Assembly (NCBI RefSeq): GCF_902728235.1 | Contig: NZ_CACVBO010000001.1 | Location: forward strand, 3,062,001 to 3,126,000 | Origin: Lentimonas sp. CC4 | GTDB taxonomy: Bacteria; Verrucomicrobiota; Verrucomicrobiia; Opitutales; Coraliomargaritaceae | Direction of reading: 5' to 3' | DNA: 64,000 nucleotides | In this document: piece after piece, positions 1 through 10,869 of the stretch | How the letters are laid out: each line of letters begins with the position of its first letter | How positions within the stretch are numbered: the stretch's first letter is position 1 | Made by a program: the position numbers and the translations under genes | Notes under the pieces: generated by a model | Told to the model about the DNA's origin: nothing | The model's database searches: none | What the model saw: the letters and a program-made list of their open reading frames with translations, nothing else

Positions 1-216
1 ACGTCGGTTCAATTTGACGGCTTTGACGGGATCTACGGATCGGATGATTCCTATGTGTTCGGTGTGGGCAGTGGTCTACAATGCATGGTCACTGACGACG
101 ATGCCGTTTTCAATTTCACACCGACCGCCACTCTCACGCTTTCCTGTCCGACGAATAAATTCCGGGTTCGTGATCTGACTGGGTCTTTTACTGTTAATAG
201 CGCCCCCTCGAACTGA
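1..216 (+). CDS. C-terminal end of an unidentified secreted-type protein (5' truncated by window edge)
   Basis: Frame 1 is open from the first base to a TGA at 214-216, giving the last 71 residues of a protein that begins outside the window. The tail is rich in Asp, Thr, Ser and Phe and has a beta-strand-like pattern (for example TPTATLTLSC). It ends 48 bp before the GH29 gene on the same strand, so it is probably the preceding gene of the same polysaccharide operon. No family can be assigned from this fragment. It may be the C-terminal beta domain of a glycosidase, but that is only inference from context. Confidence 0.55.
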   Translation, partial: TSVQFDGFDGIYGSDDSYVFGVGSGLQCMVTDDDAVFNFTPTATLTLSCPTNKFRVRDLTGSFTVNSAPSN

Positions 217-264
217 TCAGAAGTTTCACGGTCGGAGAAAAACACCATTTTAAAATTACCAAGG

Positions 265-2019
265 ATGAAAATAACGAAAAAACTAGCCCGACTTGCTCAC
301 ATAGCTTGCTTCGCCACGATGCTGAATCAGGCATCGGCAAGCGAGATGATTCCGGAGACGGAGGAACAGTTCGAAGAACGCATGCAGTGGTTCACCGATG
401 CGCAATTTGGACTCTTCATCCACTACGGAGTGTATTCAAGCCTAGGTGGTGAATGGAAAGGCAAGCCGATACAAAAATATGCGGAGTGGATTCAGCGATG
501 GGGAGCGATCAAGACGGATGAATATATCCCTCTGGCCGCGAATTTTAGGCCTGATAAACTCGATGCGGATCTATGGGTGAAAACCGCTAAAGAAGCGGGC
601 ATGACGTATATGGTGATCACTACAAAGCACCACGAGGGGTTCTGCTTGTGGGACAGCGAACTGACTGATTACGACCTTGGCGATACCAATGATTTTGATC
701 GGGATATTCTCGGAGAGCTGAAAACGGCCTGCGAAAAATACGGACTTAAATTCGGCACCTATTACTCAATCCTCGATTGGCATCATCCGACCCAGCGTAT
801 CGAGCAAGCAGGTTTCCAAAGCCCGATGAGTGATAAGCCTGCTTATGTCGCCTATATGAAAGGACAGCTCAAAGAGCTGATTGATCGCTACGATCCCGCG
901 ATCATGTGGTTTGACGCAGACTGGGTGCGCTGGTGGACGGAAGAGGACGGCACCGATCTCTATAATTACCTTCGCGAGCTGAGCCCGAAGATGATTATTA
1001 ATAATCGCTTCTCCAAGCGCGGGCACTCAGCCAAGGATTTCGGCACACCCGAAAACTCAACGCCTAGTGGGGCACTTGATCAAATCTGGGAGGCTTGCTG
1101 GACGGTGAATCGCTCATGGGGTTACAAGAAAAGCGACACGAGCTGGAAGAGCACCGAGGAGCTTATTCAGAAACAGATCGATATTAATTCGAAGGGGGGC
1201 AACCTGCTCCTCAACGTCGGACCTTACGGCGATGGTTCGTGGCCCGAAACCTCTACCAAGCTACTGTTGGAAATGGGGGAGTGGAACCAAGCGCATGCTG
1301 AAGCCGTTTACGGAACAGAGTATCTGGAGGCTGTGGCCCAAAAGTGGGGTAAGCTGGCTCAATCCAAAGCTTCAGACGCGGAAAGCGGAGAGATCTTTGC
1401 CTACGTTTTCGACTGGCCTGAGGACGGCATCATTCAGATTCGAGGCCTCACCGCTGCGAACGTGGAGGCGAGCACTTACGATGGAAAGCCACTACCGGTC
1501 AAAATCGGCGCGGAGGATTTGGAACTGGATATTTCATCCGCGACGGCTCAGCCCTACGCCACAGTCTTTCGCTTGAAATATAGCGGGGGCCTGAAAGCAA
1601 AGGAAGTCACCAACCAACTCGAACTGTCGGGTAACGAACTGATTCTTCAGGCTGGCACAGCCAAGCTCTCTGGCAGTGAGCTTACCCTGAAAGACAACAC
1701 AGTCATCACCGGATGGACAAAGCCATCGGATGTTGCCACCTGGGATTTCAACGTGCCGGCACCTGGTAAATATACCGCAGTCATCCTCTATTCCATGGAG
1801 ATCAAAGGCAAAGCCATCGTGAGTTTGAAAGTCGGAGACAAGACACTCAAATCCAAGTTTGAGCCGACCAAATCTGTCGAAGACTTCAGAGTCGCCTACC
1901 TTGGTGAGATGGACCTGAACGAGGTGGGTGACACGAAGGGCTCCATTCAGTTTCAGCGTATCAACCAGAAGACTCCATTTAATCTCCAGACGGTCTATTT
2001 CGTGCCTGTGTCAGACTAA
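265..2019 (+). CDS. Secreted GH29 alpha-L-fucosidase (copy 1)
   Basis: This 584-residue protein starts with a signal peptide ending near ASASE (residue 27). A GH29 TIM-barrel follows from about residue 35: the FGLFIHYGVYSS segment, the paired His of TTKHHEGFCLWDS, and the nucleophile region IMWFDADW, with Asp217 in the expected nucleophile position. The WEACWTVNRSWGY motif and GGNLLLNVGPYGDG close the catalytic domain near residue 325. The remaining 260 residues are beta-rich and probably form C-terminal carbohydrate-binding or sandwich domains. GH29 enzymes release alpha-L-fucose with retention. The sulfatase gene starts 39 bp downstream, so desulfation and defucosylation are probably co-expressed. 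Family is certain; linkage specificity is not readable. Confidence 0.93.
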   Translation: MKITKKLARLAHIACFATMLNQASASEMIPETEEQFEERMQWFTDAQFGLFIHYGVYSSLGGEWKGKPIQKYAEWIQRWGAIKTDEYIPLAANFRPDKLDADLWVKTAKEAGMTYMVITTKHHEGFCLWDSELTDYDLGDTNDFDRDILGELKTACEKYGLKFGTYYSILDWHHPTQRIEQAGFQSPMSDKPAYVAYMKGQLKELIDRYDPAIMWFDADWVRWWTEEDGTDLYNYLRELSPKMIINNRFSKRGHSAKDFGTPENSTPSGALDQIWEACWTVNRSWGYKKSDTSWKSTEELIQKQIDINSKGGNLLLNVGPYGDGSWPETSTKLLLEMGEWNQAHAEAVYGTEYLEAVAQKWGKLAQSKASDAESGEIFAYVFDWPEDGIIQIRGLTAANVEASTYDGKPLPVKIGAEDLELDISSATAQPYATVFRLKYSGGLKAKEVTNQLELSGNELILQAGTAKLSGSELTLKDNTVITGWTKPSDVATWDFNVPAPGKYTAVILYSMEIKGKAIVSLKVGDKTLKSKFEPTKSVEDFRVAYLGEMDLNEVGDTKGSIQFQRINQKTPFNLQTVYFVPVSD

Positions 2020-2058
2020 GCAGAACATTGCTGTAACGCTCTCAAACAAATATAAACG

Positions 2059-3540
2059 ATGAACTTCAAAACTACATTTATACAGGGATGCTTCCTCGCC
2101 TCCTTGTGCGCACACAGTGTTTTTGCGGAAGCAAAGCTGAACATCCTGATTCTCTATGCGGATGATATGGGCTTTGGGGATTTGGCGATTCAAAATCCCG
2201 ACTCTAAAATTCCGACACCCTATTTGGATAAGCTAGCCGAAGAGGGCATGCGCTTTACTAACGGCCACTCGTCGTCCGGTATTTGCACCCCGAGTCGCTA
2301 CGCGCTCCTTACGGGGCGTTATCACTGGCGGGATTTTCACGGGATTGTGCAGTCTTTTGGAAAAAGCGTCTTCAAGGCCGAGCAGTTGACCTTGCCGGAA
2401 ATGTTGCAAGAAGCGGGCTATCATACCGCGGCGATTGGCAAGTGGCATCTGGGTTGGGATTGGGACTCGATTCGCAAGCCCGGCACAAAGGGCACCCATT
2501 TCGAGGCGTTTGATTGGGAGAAGCCCATCGCGGATGGTCCGCTCGCCCATGGCTTCGATCATTACTTTGGTGATACCGTGATCAACTTTCCGCCTTATGC
2601 CTGGATAGAGGATGATCGTATGCTGCAGATTCCAGATAGGATGAAGAAAGATTCTCTGTGGAAACCTTTGAAAGAAGGTAAATGGGAGGCACGCCCTGGC
2701 CCCATGGTGACGGGCTGGGACCCCTACGAAGTCTTACCTGAAATGACGCGCCGTGCGGTCACTTACATTAATGGGCGCAAAGAGGCGAAGGAGCCATTCT
2801 TCATGTATTTTGCCTTTCCATCGCCTCATGCTCCGATTGTTCCGACCGAAGAATTTGAAGGCACTTCAGAAGCCGGCCCTTACGGCGATTTTGTGGTGCA
2901 GACGGACTGGACTTGCGGCCAATTACTACAGGCTTTGGAGGATAACGGCTTGGCGGAAAATACCATTGTGATCTTTTCGGCGGACAACGGAGCTGAGCAT
3001 TACGCGTATCCGCGCGCCATGAAATACGACCACTGGTCGTCTGCACCTTTTCGCGGAGCCAAGCGAGATACCTACGAGGGTGGGCATCGTGTGCCGTTCA
3101 TCGTGAAGTGGCCTGGAGTGATCGAGTCGGGAGCTGTTTCCGACGCGCTCATCTCGCAAATCGATCTCATGGCGACACTTGCCGCAGTCAACGGCAGTGA
3201 GATTCCGGAGGGCGAGGCTGCGGACTCGCAAAACTTACTCCCGCTCTGGAAGGGCGAGACGACCGTATTGCGTTCCGATATGGTGCATAATACGTTTAAT
3301 AATGACTACGCTGTGCGGCAAGGGGACTGGGTCTTGATCGCGGCGAAAACTGGGAATCATAACAAAGGCCGCTCTAGAGAATTCGAGGCAAAGCGAGGCT
3401 ATAAACGCGATGACGCCTTGCCGGTAGAGCTCTACAACCTCCGCACCGACCCCGCCCAGCGTGTCAATATGGCCAAGGAGAATCCTGAGAAAGTGCAATC
3501 GATGCTGGCTCTGCTCGATAAGATAAAGCACCCAAATTAG
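2059..3540 (+). CDS. Secreted type I (S1) sulfatase, formylglycine-dependent (copy A)
   Basis: The 493-residue protein has a signal peptide ending near VFAE (residue 24) and an alkaline-phosphatase-fold sulfatase domain. YADDMG at 33-38 supplies the metal-binding Asp pair. Cys76 in the CTPSR motif is the residue converted to formylglycine by a maturase that must be encoded elsewhere. [17 protein letters not shown] and SADNGAE give the other substrate and metal ligands. Length is normal for the family. It shares peculiar blocks ([20 protein letters not shown]) with the sulfatase at 7759-9279, so the two look like paralogs. It probably removes sulfate esters from the fucan substrate; regiospecificity cannot be read. 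Confidence 0.93.
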   Translation: MNFKTTFIQGCFLASLCAHSVFAEAKLNILILYADDMGFGDLAIQNPDSKIPTPYLDKLAEEGMRFTNGHSSSGICTPSRYALLTGRYHWRDFHGIVQSFGKSVFKAEQLTLPEMLQEAGYHTAAIGKWHLGWDWDSIRKPGTKGTHFEAFDWEKPIADGPLAHGFDHYFGDTVINFPPYAWIEDDRMLQIPDRMKKDSLWKPLKEGKWEARPGPMVTGWDPYEVLPEMTRRAVTYINGRKEAKEPFFMYFAFPSPHAPIVPTEEFEGTSEAGPYGDFVVQTDWTCGQLLQALEDNGLAENTIVIFSADNGAEHYAYPRAMKYDHWSSAPFRGAKRDTYEGGHRVPFIVKWPGVIESGAVSDALISQIDLMATLAAVNGSEIPEGEAADSQNLLPLWKGETTVLRSDMVHNTFNNDYAVRQGDWVLIAAKTGNHNKGRSREFEAKRGYKRDDALPVELYNLRTDPAQRVNMAKENPEKVQSMLALLDKIKHPN

Positions 3541-3583
3541 AGACACCCCACTAACCCTACATACAGTCTATCTACTCCATTAA

Positions 3584-5782
3584 ATGAATATAAAACTACC
3601 CATAATCGCTGTATTTTTGGCACTTTTGACGATGGCTGTATCGGCCACAGAAATTGAAGTAAGCCTCGGTGGACCTATCGACTCGCTTATTGAGGCGCGT
3701 GATGCTGTTCGTGAACTTCGCGCGAGCGGCGAGCAGGGAGATATTGATGTGGTTATCGCGGATGGAACCTATTACTTGGACGAGCCCCTTATTTTAGGAC
3801 TAGAAGACTCGTCGCCGGCGGGTGCGGTCACTCGTTACCGTGCAGCCGAGGGTGCGCGCCCAGTGATTAGCGGGGGGCATGTCATTGATTCGTGGCAGAA
3901 AAGTGATTTAGCGGGCGGAAAGGTCTGGGTGGCTGAAGTGCCATGGGCAAAGGGCAATGCGTTTTTCCACGCTCTCTTCGATGGCAGTGAGCTGCTGCAA
4001 CGGGCTCAGTCTCAAGCGATCAAGATCAGCTGTAAGGGTAAAGTCGATTACGCCTGCGTGCCCGAGTATCGCATCAACTTTGGCTATGCAAAGGGTGATT
4101 TAAAGGAGTGGGATAACATGGAAGACATCGAGCTCTTTGGGAGCCCAAGTCCCAAATGGATGGTGAATTATTTGCCGATTGCAGCACTCGACCCCAAGAA
4201 ACTTGAGGGGCGTCTGGCGATTCCAGCGACGTATCGTATGATGGGAAGTTTCGTTATCGAGAACTGTATCGATTATCTGGATGCGCCTGGAGAGTGGGTG
4301 CTCAATTCGAAAGAGGGTAAGCTCTACTACTGGCCCAAGTCGGGAAAGCCGGGCGATGAAATCATCGCAACGAAGCTGGATGAGTTGATTCGTGTCGAAG
4401 GCGTGTCAGACCCATCGTTGGCTGGGACGAATGAGAAGTCTGTCGAAGGAATCGTTTTTCAAGGTCTCCAGTTGTCGCATGCGGATCGCCAAAAATGGCT
4501 ACCAGGGGATAAAGGTATCCAGCACGACTGGAACATGTGGGACAAAGCCAACGGGCTCATACGCTTTCGCGGTGCGAAAAACTGCGTCGTGACAGACTGT
4601 GTCTTTATCGATAGCGGCAGCGATGGTGTGCGCATGGATTTATTCGCGCAGAACATCACAGTCGAGAATTCAATCTTTACCAACCTAGGGGGCACAGGCG
4701 TGTTGCTCGCAGGTTACGGTCCGGGGAAGAAAGACGTCAACAAGGGCAATACAATCTTTAACAATGAGATCACCGCAGTCGGTCAGCTCTTCCTGCATTC
4801 GCCTGGTATCTTCGTCTGGCAAAGTGGACACAATCGAATCGCGCATAATCACATCCACGATCTCGCGTATACAGGCATGGTGATCTCCGGTGTGCGACGC
4901 CGATTCTTTAATCCCATATTTGAGGAAATGGGGCTGAAGAATCCTTTCGCGAAATGGACGTTTGCCAAAGAAACCCGCGAGCACTCCAGCACGATTCGCT
5001 GGGATGAAATCACCTTGAATAAAGATATCCAAAATTGGGATAACTATGAGCCTTACATGCATGCGCGCGGAAACGTCATTGAGTTTAACGAGATTCACGA
5101 CTGCTTAAAGTTACTCCATGACGGCAACTGCATCTATTTGTCTGGAGATGGAGACGGCAATATTGTCCGTTACAACGTCACCTACGATCATCCAAAAGGT
5201 GCGATGATACGGACCGATGACGATAGCCACGGAAACATTGTGAATAGCAACTTACTCTTCGGGACGACTTTTTCCACTGGGATAGCGATCAAGGGTCTGA
5301 ATGAGTGCTCAGGGAATGTCTTTATCAATTGCTTCCTTTCAACGGGCAGGGCGGGTAATACGGTTCACCCGGATTCAAACCTGTCGCGCAATGTCTTTTA
5401 CCACACGAGCACCAAGGTTTCTGGCGGCTTTCACTCTGGACTGAATAAGGTGAAAGAAGGGCTCGATTATAATCTCTATTATCACGAAGGGGGTAAGGCT
5501 CCGGCGGCACTTGCCGCTCAGAAAAAATCAAGTCGGGGAAAGCTGATTGATAATAACAGTGTCGCTGCCGATCCGATGTTCACGGATCACATTCACGGTG
5601 ATTTTAGTTTCAAGAAGGGCTCACCCGCCATTGAGCTCGGTATCGAACCACTGACTCTAGAAATTGTTCAAAAAATGGGCACTTTAGACGACCCATTCCT
5701 ACAGCGTTTCACGGATGGGGTGCCGATGCATTTTAAGCACAGCGGGAAGAAAAGGGGGAAGAAATCCGACCTGAATCTGTAA
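3584..5782 (+). CDS. Secreted right-handed beta-helix glycosidase, GH141-like
   Basis: The 732-residue protein has a signal peptide (to about VSATE, residue 22), then the N-terminal signature of GH141-type parallel beta-helix enzymes: a LIEARDAVRELR helix, the DGTYYLDEPL segment and RPVISGGH. Repeated NxI/V turns of the helix (IVFQGLQLSH, NCVVTDCVF, ITVENSIF, NRIAHNHIH, NVIEFNEIH) run from about residue 285 to 600. GH141 includes alpha-L-fucosidase and xylanase activities; in this fucosidase/sulfatase setting a fucosidase or fucanase-like role is favoured. This is inference, because parallel beta-helix proteins also include lyases and other GH families. It ends 4 bp before the GH97 gene, so the two are almost surely co-transcribed. 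Confidence 0.75.
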   Translation: MNIKLPIIAVFLALLTMAVSATEIEVSLGGPIDSLIEARDAVRELRASGEQGDIDVVIADGTYYLDEPLILGLEDSSPAGAVTRYRAAEGARPVISGGHVIDSWQKSDLAGGKVWVAEVPWAKGNAFFHALFDGSELLQRAQSQAIKISCKGKVDYACVPEYRINFGYAKGDLKEWDNMEDIELFGSPSPKWMVNYLPIAALDPKKLEGRLAIPATYRMMGSFVIENCIDYLDAPGEWVLNSKEGKLYYWPKSGKPGDEIIATKLDELIRVEGVSDPSLAGTNEKSVEGIVFQGLQLSHADRQKWLPGDKGIQHDWNMWDKANGLIRFRGAKNCVVTDCVFIDSGSDGVRMDLFAQNITVENSIFTNLGGTGVLLAGYGPGKKDVNKGNTIFNNEITAVGQLFLHSPGIFVWQSGHNRIAHNHIHDLAYTGMVISGVRRRFFNPIFEEMGLKNPFAKWTFAKETREHSSTIRWDEITLNKDIQNWDNYEPYMHARGNVIEFNEIHDCLKLLHDGNCIYLSGDGDGNIVRYNVTYDHPKGAMIRTDDDSHGNIVNSNLLFGTTFSTGIAIKGLNECSGNVFINCFLSTGRAGNTVHPDSNLSRNVFYHTSTKVSGGFHSGLNKVKEGLDYNLYYHEGGKAPAALAAQKKSSRGKLIDNNSVAADPMFTDHIHGDFSFKKGSPAIELGIEPLTLEIVQKMGTLDDPFLQRFTDGVPMHFKHSGKKRGKKSDLNL

Positions 5783-5786
5783 TAAA

Positions 5787-7739
5787 ATGATCAATACAAT
5801 GTGCAGAATATGGTTAATTTTCGGCTGTCTGTTCACAGCCTCATCATTAGTGGCAGCACCAACTGTCGTTAGTTCACCGAATGGCGATGTTTCGGCATCA
5901 TTCGAGATTACGAATGGGACATTGATGTATGCAGTCTCCAAGGACGGAATACCGATCGTGGAACCCTCAAAAATACAAATTTTTGGGGGCGCAAAGATGG
6001 CGATGATGGATCACTCGGTTCGTGAGAATGATACGAGTTGGGAACCCGTTGTTGGGCAATTCAGCTCGATACGTGATCACCACGTTGAGTTGACGCTGTC
6101 TTTGATAGCCGACGACCTACCGCTGACATTGCTCTGTCGTGTCTTTGATACAGGTATCGGATTTCGCTTTGTCTTGCCGGAGGCGTCCAAAGGCAGGGAG
6201 CTTACATTCTCCAATGAGTATAAAATACTGGATGCTGCGGCGAACTACAGAGGTGAGCGCGGATTGGATTTCACTAATAAGCGTGCCGAGTGGACTGCTT
6301 TCAGCCGGGAGAAAAGAGCCAAACTAGGAAAAAAGGCGAAAGATCCTGAATACCTGTCCAAGGAGAGTTATTTACGATTTGGTGAAGTGCCGGTTGTGAC
6401 TGAGCGCACTGACGGATTGCATACGGCATTTCTTGAGTCGGATCTTTATTCGGCGGCTCCGTTTGAGCTGATGAGAGTCGAAATGGACGCGGAGGGCCAG
6501 TTCTTCAAGGCCTACAGTTCTGCCATATCAAGTGGCGAAGGACAAGTGACCGCGTGGCGAGCCATATTGATTGGGGAAACGGCTGGTGATCTTATCTTAA
6601 ATACGGTCGTGCTGAATCTCGCTGCACCCTCCAAGATCGAGGAGACTGCTTGGATACATCCGGGTAAAGGCCTTTGGGACTGGCGCGTCCACGGATATAA
6701 TAACGGTGATTTTAAGTATGGGATCAACACCCAGAGCTGTCTTCGCTTTATCGATTTCTGTGCCGAACACGGATTGGATTATTTCACTCTGGATGACCAT
6801 TGGTTCAATAAAGCCAAAGATGGTAATATGCTGGTAAACCCCAATATCGACATCCAGAAAATCATCAGCTACGCGGAAGAAAAGGGTGTTATGATTATGC
6901 TCTATTATGACCGTCGCAGAGGTGACTTTGGTGATGAGAAACTCTTTAATCATTATGCCGAGTTGGGTGCAACGGGTGTGAAATATGGGTTTATGGGCAA
7001 CAATGCACAGTTTACTCGTTCCGCGATGGATAAGGCTGCGGAGAGCCAGCAGTTGATCAATTTTCACGATAACCCTGTGCCCATGGCAGGCGTCGATAGA
7101 ACCCTTCCGAACCTCATCACCCGTGAATATTGTCACGGGCAACAGGATGCTAGGACCGCGTTTACGCCGGAAACATTTCTTAGGATGGCATTCGTTGCTT
7201 CGCTGTCTGGACCGCTTGACATGTCGAACGGTAATTTCGGCCTAATAGGTATTAATGCGGGCGAGCGTGATAAAGGTCCAAGGATTCAAGGTAGCTATAT
7301 TTCGACCGTCGTGAGCGAGGTGGCACGGTGTGTTGTGATATACACAGGTCTAATTACACTGCCAGATGCGCCTGAAGAATACGCCAAGAAACCAGATCTA
7401 TTTGAATTTCTTAAAGCACTGCCTGTCACATGGGATAACACCTTAATTATCAATTCAAAGATTGGTGAATACATCACAACAGCACGCCGTCGCGGAGATA
7501 CTTGGTTCGTGGGGTCGGTGAACAATCAAATTCCAAGAACGTTGGATGTGCCGCTGGATTTTCTTGAAGCGGGAAAAAGCTATGAAGTGACATTGTATCA
7601 GGACACACCTGAGACGCACGGCGTGAACAACCCAGAAGTTTATGAGATTAAAAAACAGATGGTGCATCGCGGAGATGTGATCACCGCTAATATGGCCCTC
7701 GGTGGTGGACACGCTATGATTCTGAAACCTGTTGAGTAA
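5787..7739 (+). CDS. Secreted GH97 family glycosidase with a non-canonical catalytic set
   Basis: The 650-residue protein carries a signal peptide (to about VAAP, residue 25) and the three-part GH97 layout: an N-terminal beta-supersandwich (about 26-290), a TIM barrel (about 290-560, WRVHGYNNGDFKYG, LDYFTLDDHW) and a short C-terminal beta domain. GH97 contains inverting glucoside hydrolases (SusB type) and retaining alpha-galactosidases. Where retaining members carry the nucleophile Asp, this protein has Gly401 (GVKYGFMG). Asp428 in NFHDNP and Glu447 in TREYCHGQQD remain as acidic candidates. This suggests the inverting subgroup or a new variant. The family call is firm and the substrate is open (galactose or glucose in a mixed fucan). 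Confidence 0.85.
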   Translation: MINTMCRIWLIFGCLFTASSLVAAPTVVSSPNGDVSASFEITNGTLMYAVSKDGIPIVEPSKIQIFGGAKMAMMDHSVRENDTSWEPVVGQFSSIRDHHVELTLSLIADDLPLTLLCRVFDTGIGFRFVLPEASKGRELTFSNEYKILDAAANYRGERGLDFTNKRAEWTAFSREKRAKLGKKAKDPEYLSKESYLRFGEVPVVTERTDGLHTAFLESDLYSAAPFELMRVEMDAEGQFFKAYSSAISSGEGQVTAWRAILIGETAGDLILNTVVLNLAAPSKIEETAWIHPGKGLWDWRVHGYNNGDFKYGINTQSCLRFIDFCAEHGLDYFTLDDHWFNKAKDGNMLVNPNIDIQKIISYAEEKGVMIMLYYDRRRGDFGDEKLFNHYAELGATGVKYGFMGNNAQFTRSAMDKAAESQQLINFHDNPVPMAGVDRTLPNLITREYCHGQQDARTAFTPETFLRMAFVASLSGPLDMSNGNFGLIGINAGERDKGPRIQGSYISTVVSEVARCVVIYTGLITLPDAPEEYAKKPDLFEFLKALPVTWDNTLIINSKIGEYITTARRRGDTWFVGSVNNQIPRTLDVPLDFLEAGKSYEVTLYQDTPETHGVNNPEVYEIKKQMVHRGDVITANMALGGGHAMILKPVE

Positions 7740-7758
7740 TAATAAGTAAGGCAAATAT

Positions 7759-9279
7759 ATGATGAGCAAATTAAATAATATGAAATTAAGTATTCTAGCG
7801 GTAGCAACGCTGTGCTGTATCTCCCAAGCATGTTTTGGGGATACGGGAAGGCCGAATGTCGTTATTCTTTACGCCGATGATATGGGTGTGGCGGATGTCT
7901 CTTACGGCGATCCTGAGGCAAAGATTCAAACGCCGAATATCGATCGTCTTGCCAGCCAGGGTATGACCTTTACAGATGGGCACAGCTCATCTGGGATTTG
8001 CACGCCGAGTCGATATGCGTTGCTCACTGGGCAGCATCACTGGCGTCGTTTTCACAAGATCGTAGGCGCTTTCGGTGCATCGGTTTTTAAGCCAGAGGAA
8101 TTCACGATTGCCCGTATGCTTCAGGAGCAAGGATACAGCACTGCGTGCTTCGGGAAATGGCACCTCGGCTGGGATTGGAATGCGATTCGTAAGTCTGACG
8201 CAGCGGCAAAGAACAAGAAGAGTGCTGAGGCATATGATTGGACGAAGCGTTTCCCCGGCGGCCCACTTGATCAAGGGTTTGATCACTACTTCGGTGATGG
8301 AACCATTAACTTTCCACCTTATTGCTGGATTGAAGATGATCGTTTTCTGACGATACCAACCAAGCCCGTGATGAAATCCAGACCCCTTGCGGGCGGCGGC
8401 GGCTTCAGGGGCGGTCCCATGGCCGAGAGCTGGAACCCTTATGATATTCTACCGACGATTACCGAAAAGACGGTCGAATGGATCGATGAGCAAAGTAAGG
8501 AGGCGCCTTTCTTCGTCTACATGGCCTTTAATTCACCGCATTATCCGATCGTTCCCAACAAGGAGTTTCACGGCACCTCTAAAGCTGGCTACTATGGAGA
8601 TTTTGTCGTCGAGACAGATGCGATGGTGGGCAAAGTGTTGGACGCTCTGGAAAAGAAGGGCTTACTTGAAAATACCATCGTCATCTTCACTGCCGATAAC
8701 GGAACAGAAAGACATGCCTTTGATCGCCTTATTAAGTTCGATCAATGGAGTTCAGGCGACTTCAGAGGTATCAAGCGCGATCTCTACGAAGGTGGGCACC
8801 GTGTGCCATTCATTGTCAGCTGGCCGGGTAAAATTGAAGCGGGGTCGCATACAGATGAAGTGGTGAATCAAGTGGATTTTGCTGCGACCTTTGCTGCTGT
8901 ATCTGGATATAAGCTCAGCAATGAAGAAGCGATCGATAGCTACAATATACTGCCTGTGCTCAAGGGCGAAGATTACGTCAAACCGCTGCGTGCTGGAACC
9001 GTTCAGAATACGGTGAAGAATGCATACGCCTTACGCCAAGGAGACTGGGTTCTGATCGATGCGCCTACAGGAACGACTGAATCCGAAAAGAAGAGCTACG
9101 TGGAGTATTTCGACTTGGAAACGTATCCAAAGGATAATCCAGGGCTTCTCTATAATCTGAAAGAAGACCCTCGTCAGACAAATAACCTCTACGCCGAAAA
9201 CCCAGAAAGGGTAGCAGCGATGCGTGACTTATTGAAAAACTACGTTGCCGGAGAGCGCTGTGCTCCGGAGAGAAATTAA
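7759..9279 (+). CDS. Secreted type I (S1) sulfatase (copy B)
   Basis: This 506-residue sulfatase starts 19 bp after the GH97 stop. The true start may be the internal ATG at codon 8 (MKLSILAV), which begins a clean signal peptide ending near CFGDT. Active-site signatures are YADDMG, Cys81 in [22 protein letters not shown] and TADNGTE. It is closely similar in layout to the sulfatase at 2059-3540 (shared INFPPY-WIEDDR and WNPYDILP-like segments), consistent with an old duplication followed by specialisation on a different sulfate position. It ends 25 bp before the next sulfatase start. Confidence 0.93.
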   Translation: MMSKLNNMKLSILAVATLCCISQACFGDTGRPNVVILYADDMGVADVSYGDPEAKIQTPNIDRLASQGMTFTDGHSSSGICTPSRYALLTGQHHWRRFHKIVGAFGASVFKPEEFTIARMLQEQGYSTACFGKWHLGWDWNAIRKSDAAAKNKKSAEAYDWTKRFPGGPLDQGFDHYFGDGTINFPPYCWIEDDRFLTIPTKPVMKSRPLAGGGGFRGGPMAESWNPYDILPTITEKTVEWIDEQSKEAPFFVYMAFNSPHYPIVPNKEFHGTSKAGYYGDFVVETDAMVGKVLDALEKKGLLENTIVIFTADNGTERHAFDRLIKFDQWSSGDFRGIKRDLYEGGHRVPFIVSWPGKIEAGSHTDEVVNQVDFAATFAAVSGYKLSNEEAIDSYNILPVLKGEDYVKPLRAGTVQNTVKNAYALRQGDWVLIDAPTGTTESEKKSYVEYFDLETYPKDNPGLLYNLKEDPRQTNNLYAENPERVAAMRDLLKNYVAGERCAPERN

Positions 9280-9304
9280 CCTAAATCTAAAACAAAACCA
9301 TACA

Positions 9305-10825
9305 ATGAAACATCCATTACTAAAATCATGTCTCGTCGCTGCTCTGAGTCTATCGGGAATGCTGACGACGGCTCTAGCGGCAGAAGCCAAACAACCTAAC
9401 ATCATCTTTGTGATGACGGATGATCAGGGCTATCCCGTCGTTGGGGCACATGGCCACCCCTGGATACGCACGCCGCATTTGGATAAGATGCACGAGGAAT
9501 CGATTCGTTTTGATCGCTTTATGATGGGCTCTACCTGCGCGCCGAGTCGGGCCGGGATTATGGCGGGCGTGCATTCTATTCGTAATGGCGTTACGCATAC
9601 CATCTACGAACGCGAGCGCCTTAATCCTGCGGCGATCACGCTTCCCGAAGTTCTCAAAACCGCAGGCTATACCTCTGGTTACTTTGGTAAATGGCACCTC
9701 GGCGATGAGGAAATCTATCAGCCGGATCAACGCGGCTTTGACGAATACTTCATCCACGGTGCCGGAGGTATCGGGCAGGCCTTTCCTGGCTCCTGTGCTG
9801 ACGTGCCGAAGAATAAATACTTTGATCCTGTATTCAGACACAATGGAACCTTTGTGCAGACCAAAGGTTATTGCACCGACATCCTCTTCAAAGCAACTCT
9901 CGGCTGGATTCAATCGGTTAAAGATTCAGACCAGCCGTTTTTCGCTTATCTCTCTCCGAATGCGCCACATAGTCCATTCATCGCACCACCAGAGTATCAG
10001 AAATACTTTAAAGGCCTAGGATTTGATGGTAAAACCGCGGGTTTCTACGGGATGATTGAACATATCGACTACAGCATGGGAATCATGTTCGAACAGTTAG
10101 AAACTTGGGGTTTGTTAGAAAACACCATTGTCATTTTTACGTCGGACAATGGCATGACCTCAATCGGTTGTGGATTAAAAAGTAAAGCAGGTCGCCCACA
10201 TAAGCAGATCGGAACAGACCCAGAGGGCAATCCAATGATGACCTACAATGCAGGGATGAAGGGACTCAAGGGCACTGTGCATGAAGGCGGAGTCAGAGTG
10301 CCTTTCTTCGTCCGTTGGGATGGAAAGATCAAGGAAGGCAGAACAGTTGATACAGTCGTCAACTACCTGGATATCTTGCCCACCTTAGCAGAACTGGCGG
10401 GGGCTGAGCTTCCGAGCACACAGGCATTCGAAGGTCGGAGCTTAGCCTCCTTCCTCTTTGAGGAAAACCCAGAATGGGAAGACCGTTTTCAGTTCCAACA
10501 CGTAACACGCTGGAATCACGGAGTCAATCCCGACGATTTCAAATGGAAGAGCTACTCTGTGCGCAATCAGCGCTTCAGACTCGTCGCAGGCGTGCTTTAC
10601 GACATGGAAAATGATCCAAGTCAGAACGAAGATGTGACGGATCAGTATCCTGAACTGGTAACTGAAATGAAGAAGGCTTACGAAAAGTTCTGGGATGATT
10701 CTCGTCCGCTTATGATCAATGACGGTGTGCCTCTCGCTGAAGAAAAGCCCTACCACGTCAATTATAACGAACAAAAGGCAACCACAGGGATTCCTCAGTG
10801 GGAAGAGCCTGAATTGTCAAACTAG
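9305..10825 (+). CDS. Secreted type I (S1) sulfatase (copy C)
   Basis: The start is placed at the ATG at 9305, 25 bp after the previous stop, because it begins a good signal peptide (MKHPLLKSC... to ALAAE). An in-frame ATG at 9245 would overlap the upstream gene. The 506-residue product has MTDDQGY metal ligands, Cys78 in CAPSR (formylglycine site), GKWHLGD, LSPNAPHSPFIAP and TSDNGM. Together with the 15787 sulfatase it forms a second paralog type, marked by a GGIGQ loop and a MTDDQGY start. It is followed by a long intergenic stretch, so it probably ends the first transcription unit. Confidence 0.92.
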   Translation: MKHPLLKSCLVAALSLSGMLTTALAAEAKQPNIIFVMTDDQGYPVVGAHGHPWIRTPHLDKMHEESIRFDRFMMGSTCAPSRAGIMAGVHSIRNGVTHTIYERERLNPAAITLPEVLKTAGYTSGYFGKWHLGDEEIYQPDQRGFDEYFIHGAGGIGQAFPGSCADVPKNKYFDPVFRHNGTFVQTKGYCTDILFKATLGWIQSVKDSDQPFFAYLSPNAPHSPFIAPPEYQKYFKGLGFDGKTAGFYGMIEHIDYSMGIMFEQLETWGLLENTIVIFTSDNGMTSIGCGLKSKAGRPHKQIGTDPEGNPMMTYNAGMKGLKGTVHEGGVRVPFFVRWDGKIKEGRTVDTVVNYLDILPTLAELAGAELPSTQAFEGRSLASFLFEENPEWEDRFQFQHVTRWNHGVNPDDFKWKSYSVRNQRFRLVAGVLYDMENDPSQNEDVTDQYPELVTEMKKAYEKFWDDSRPLMINDGVPLAEEKPYHVNYNEQKATTGIPQWEEPELSN

Positions 10826-10869
10826 GCACGCATTGCCGATGGCAAGTCGGAAAAGCTCAAAAACACGAA

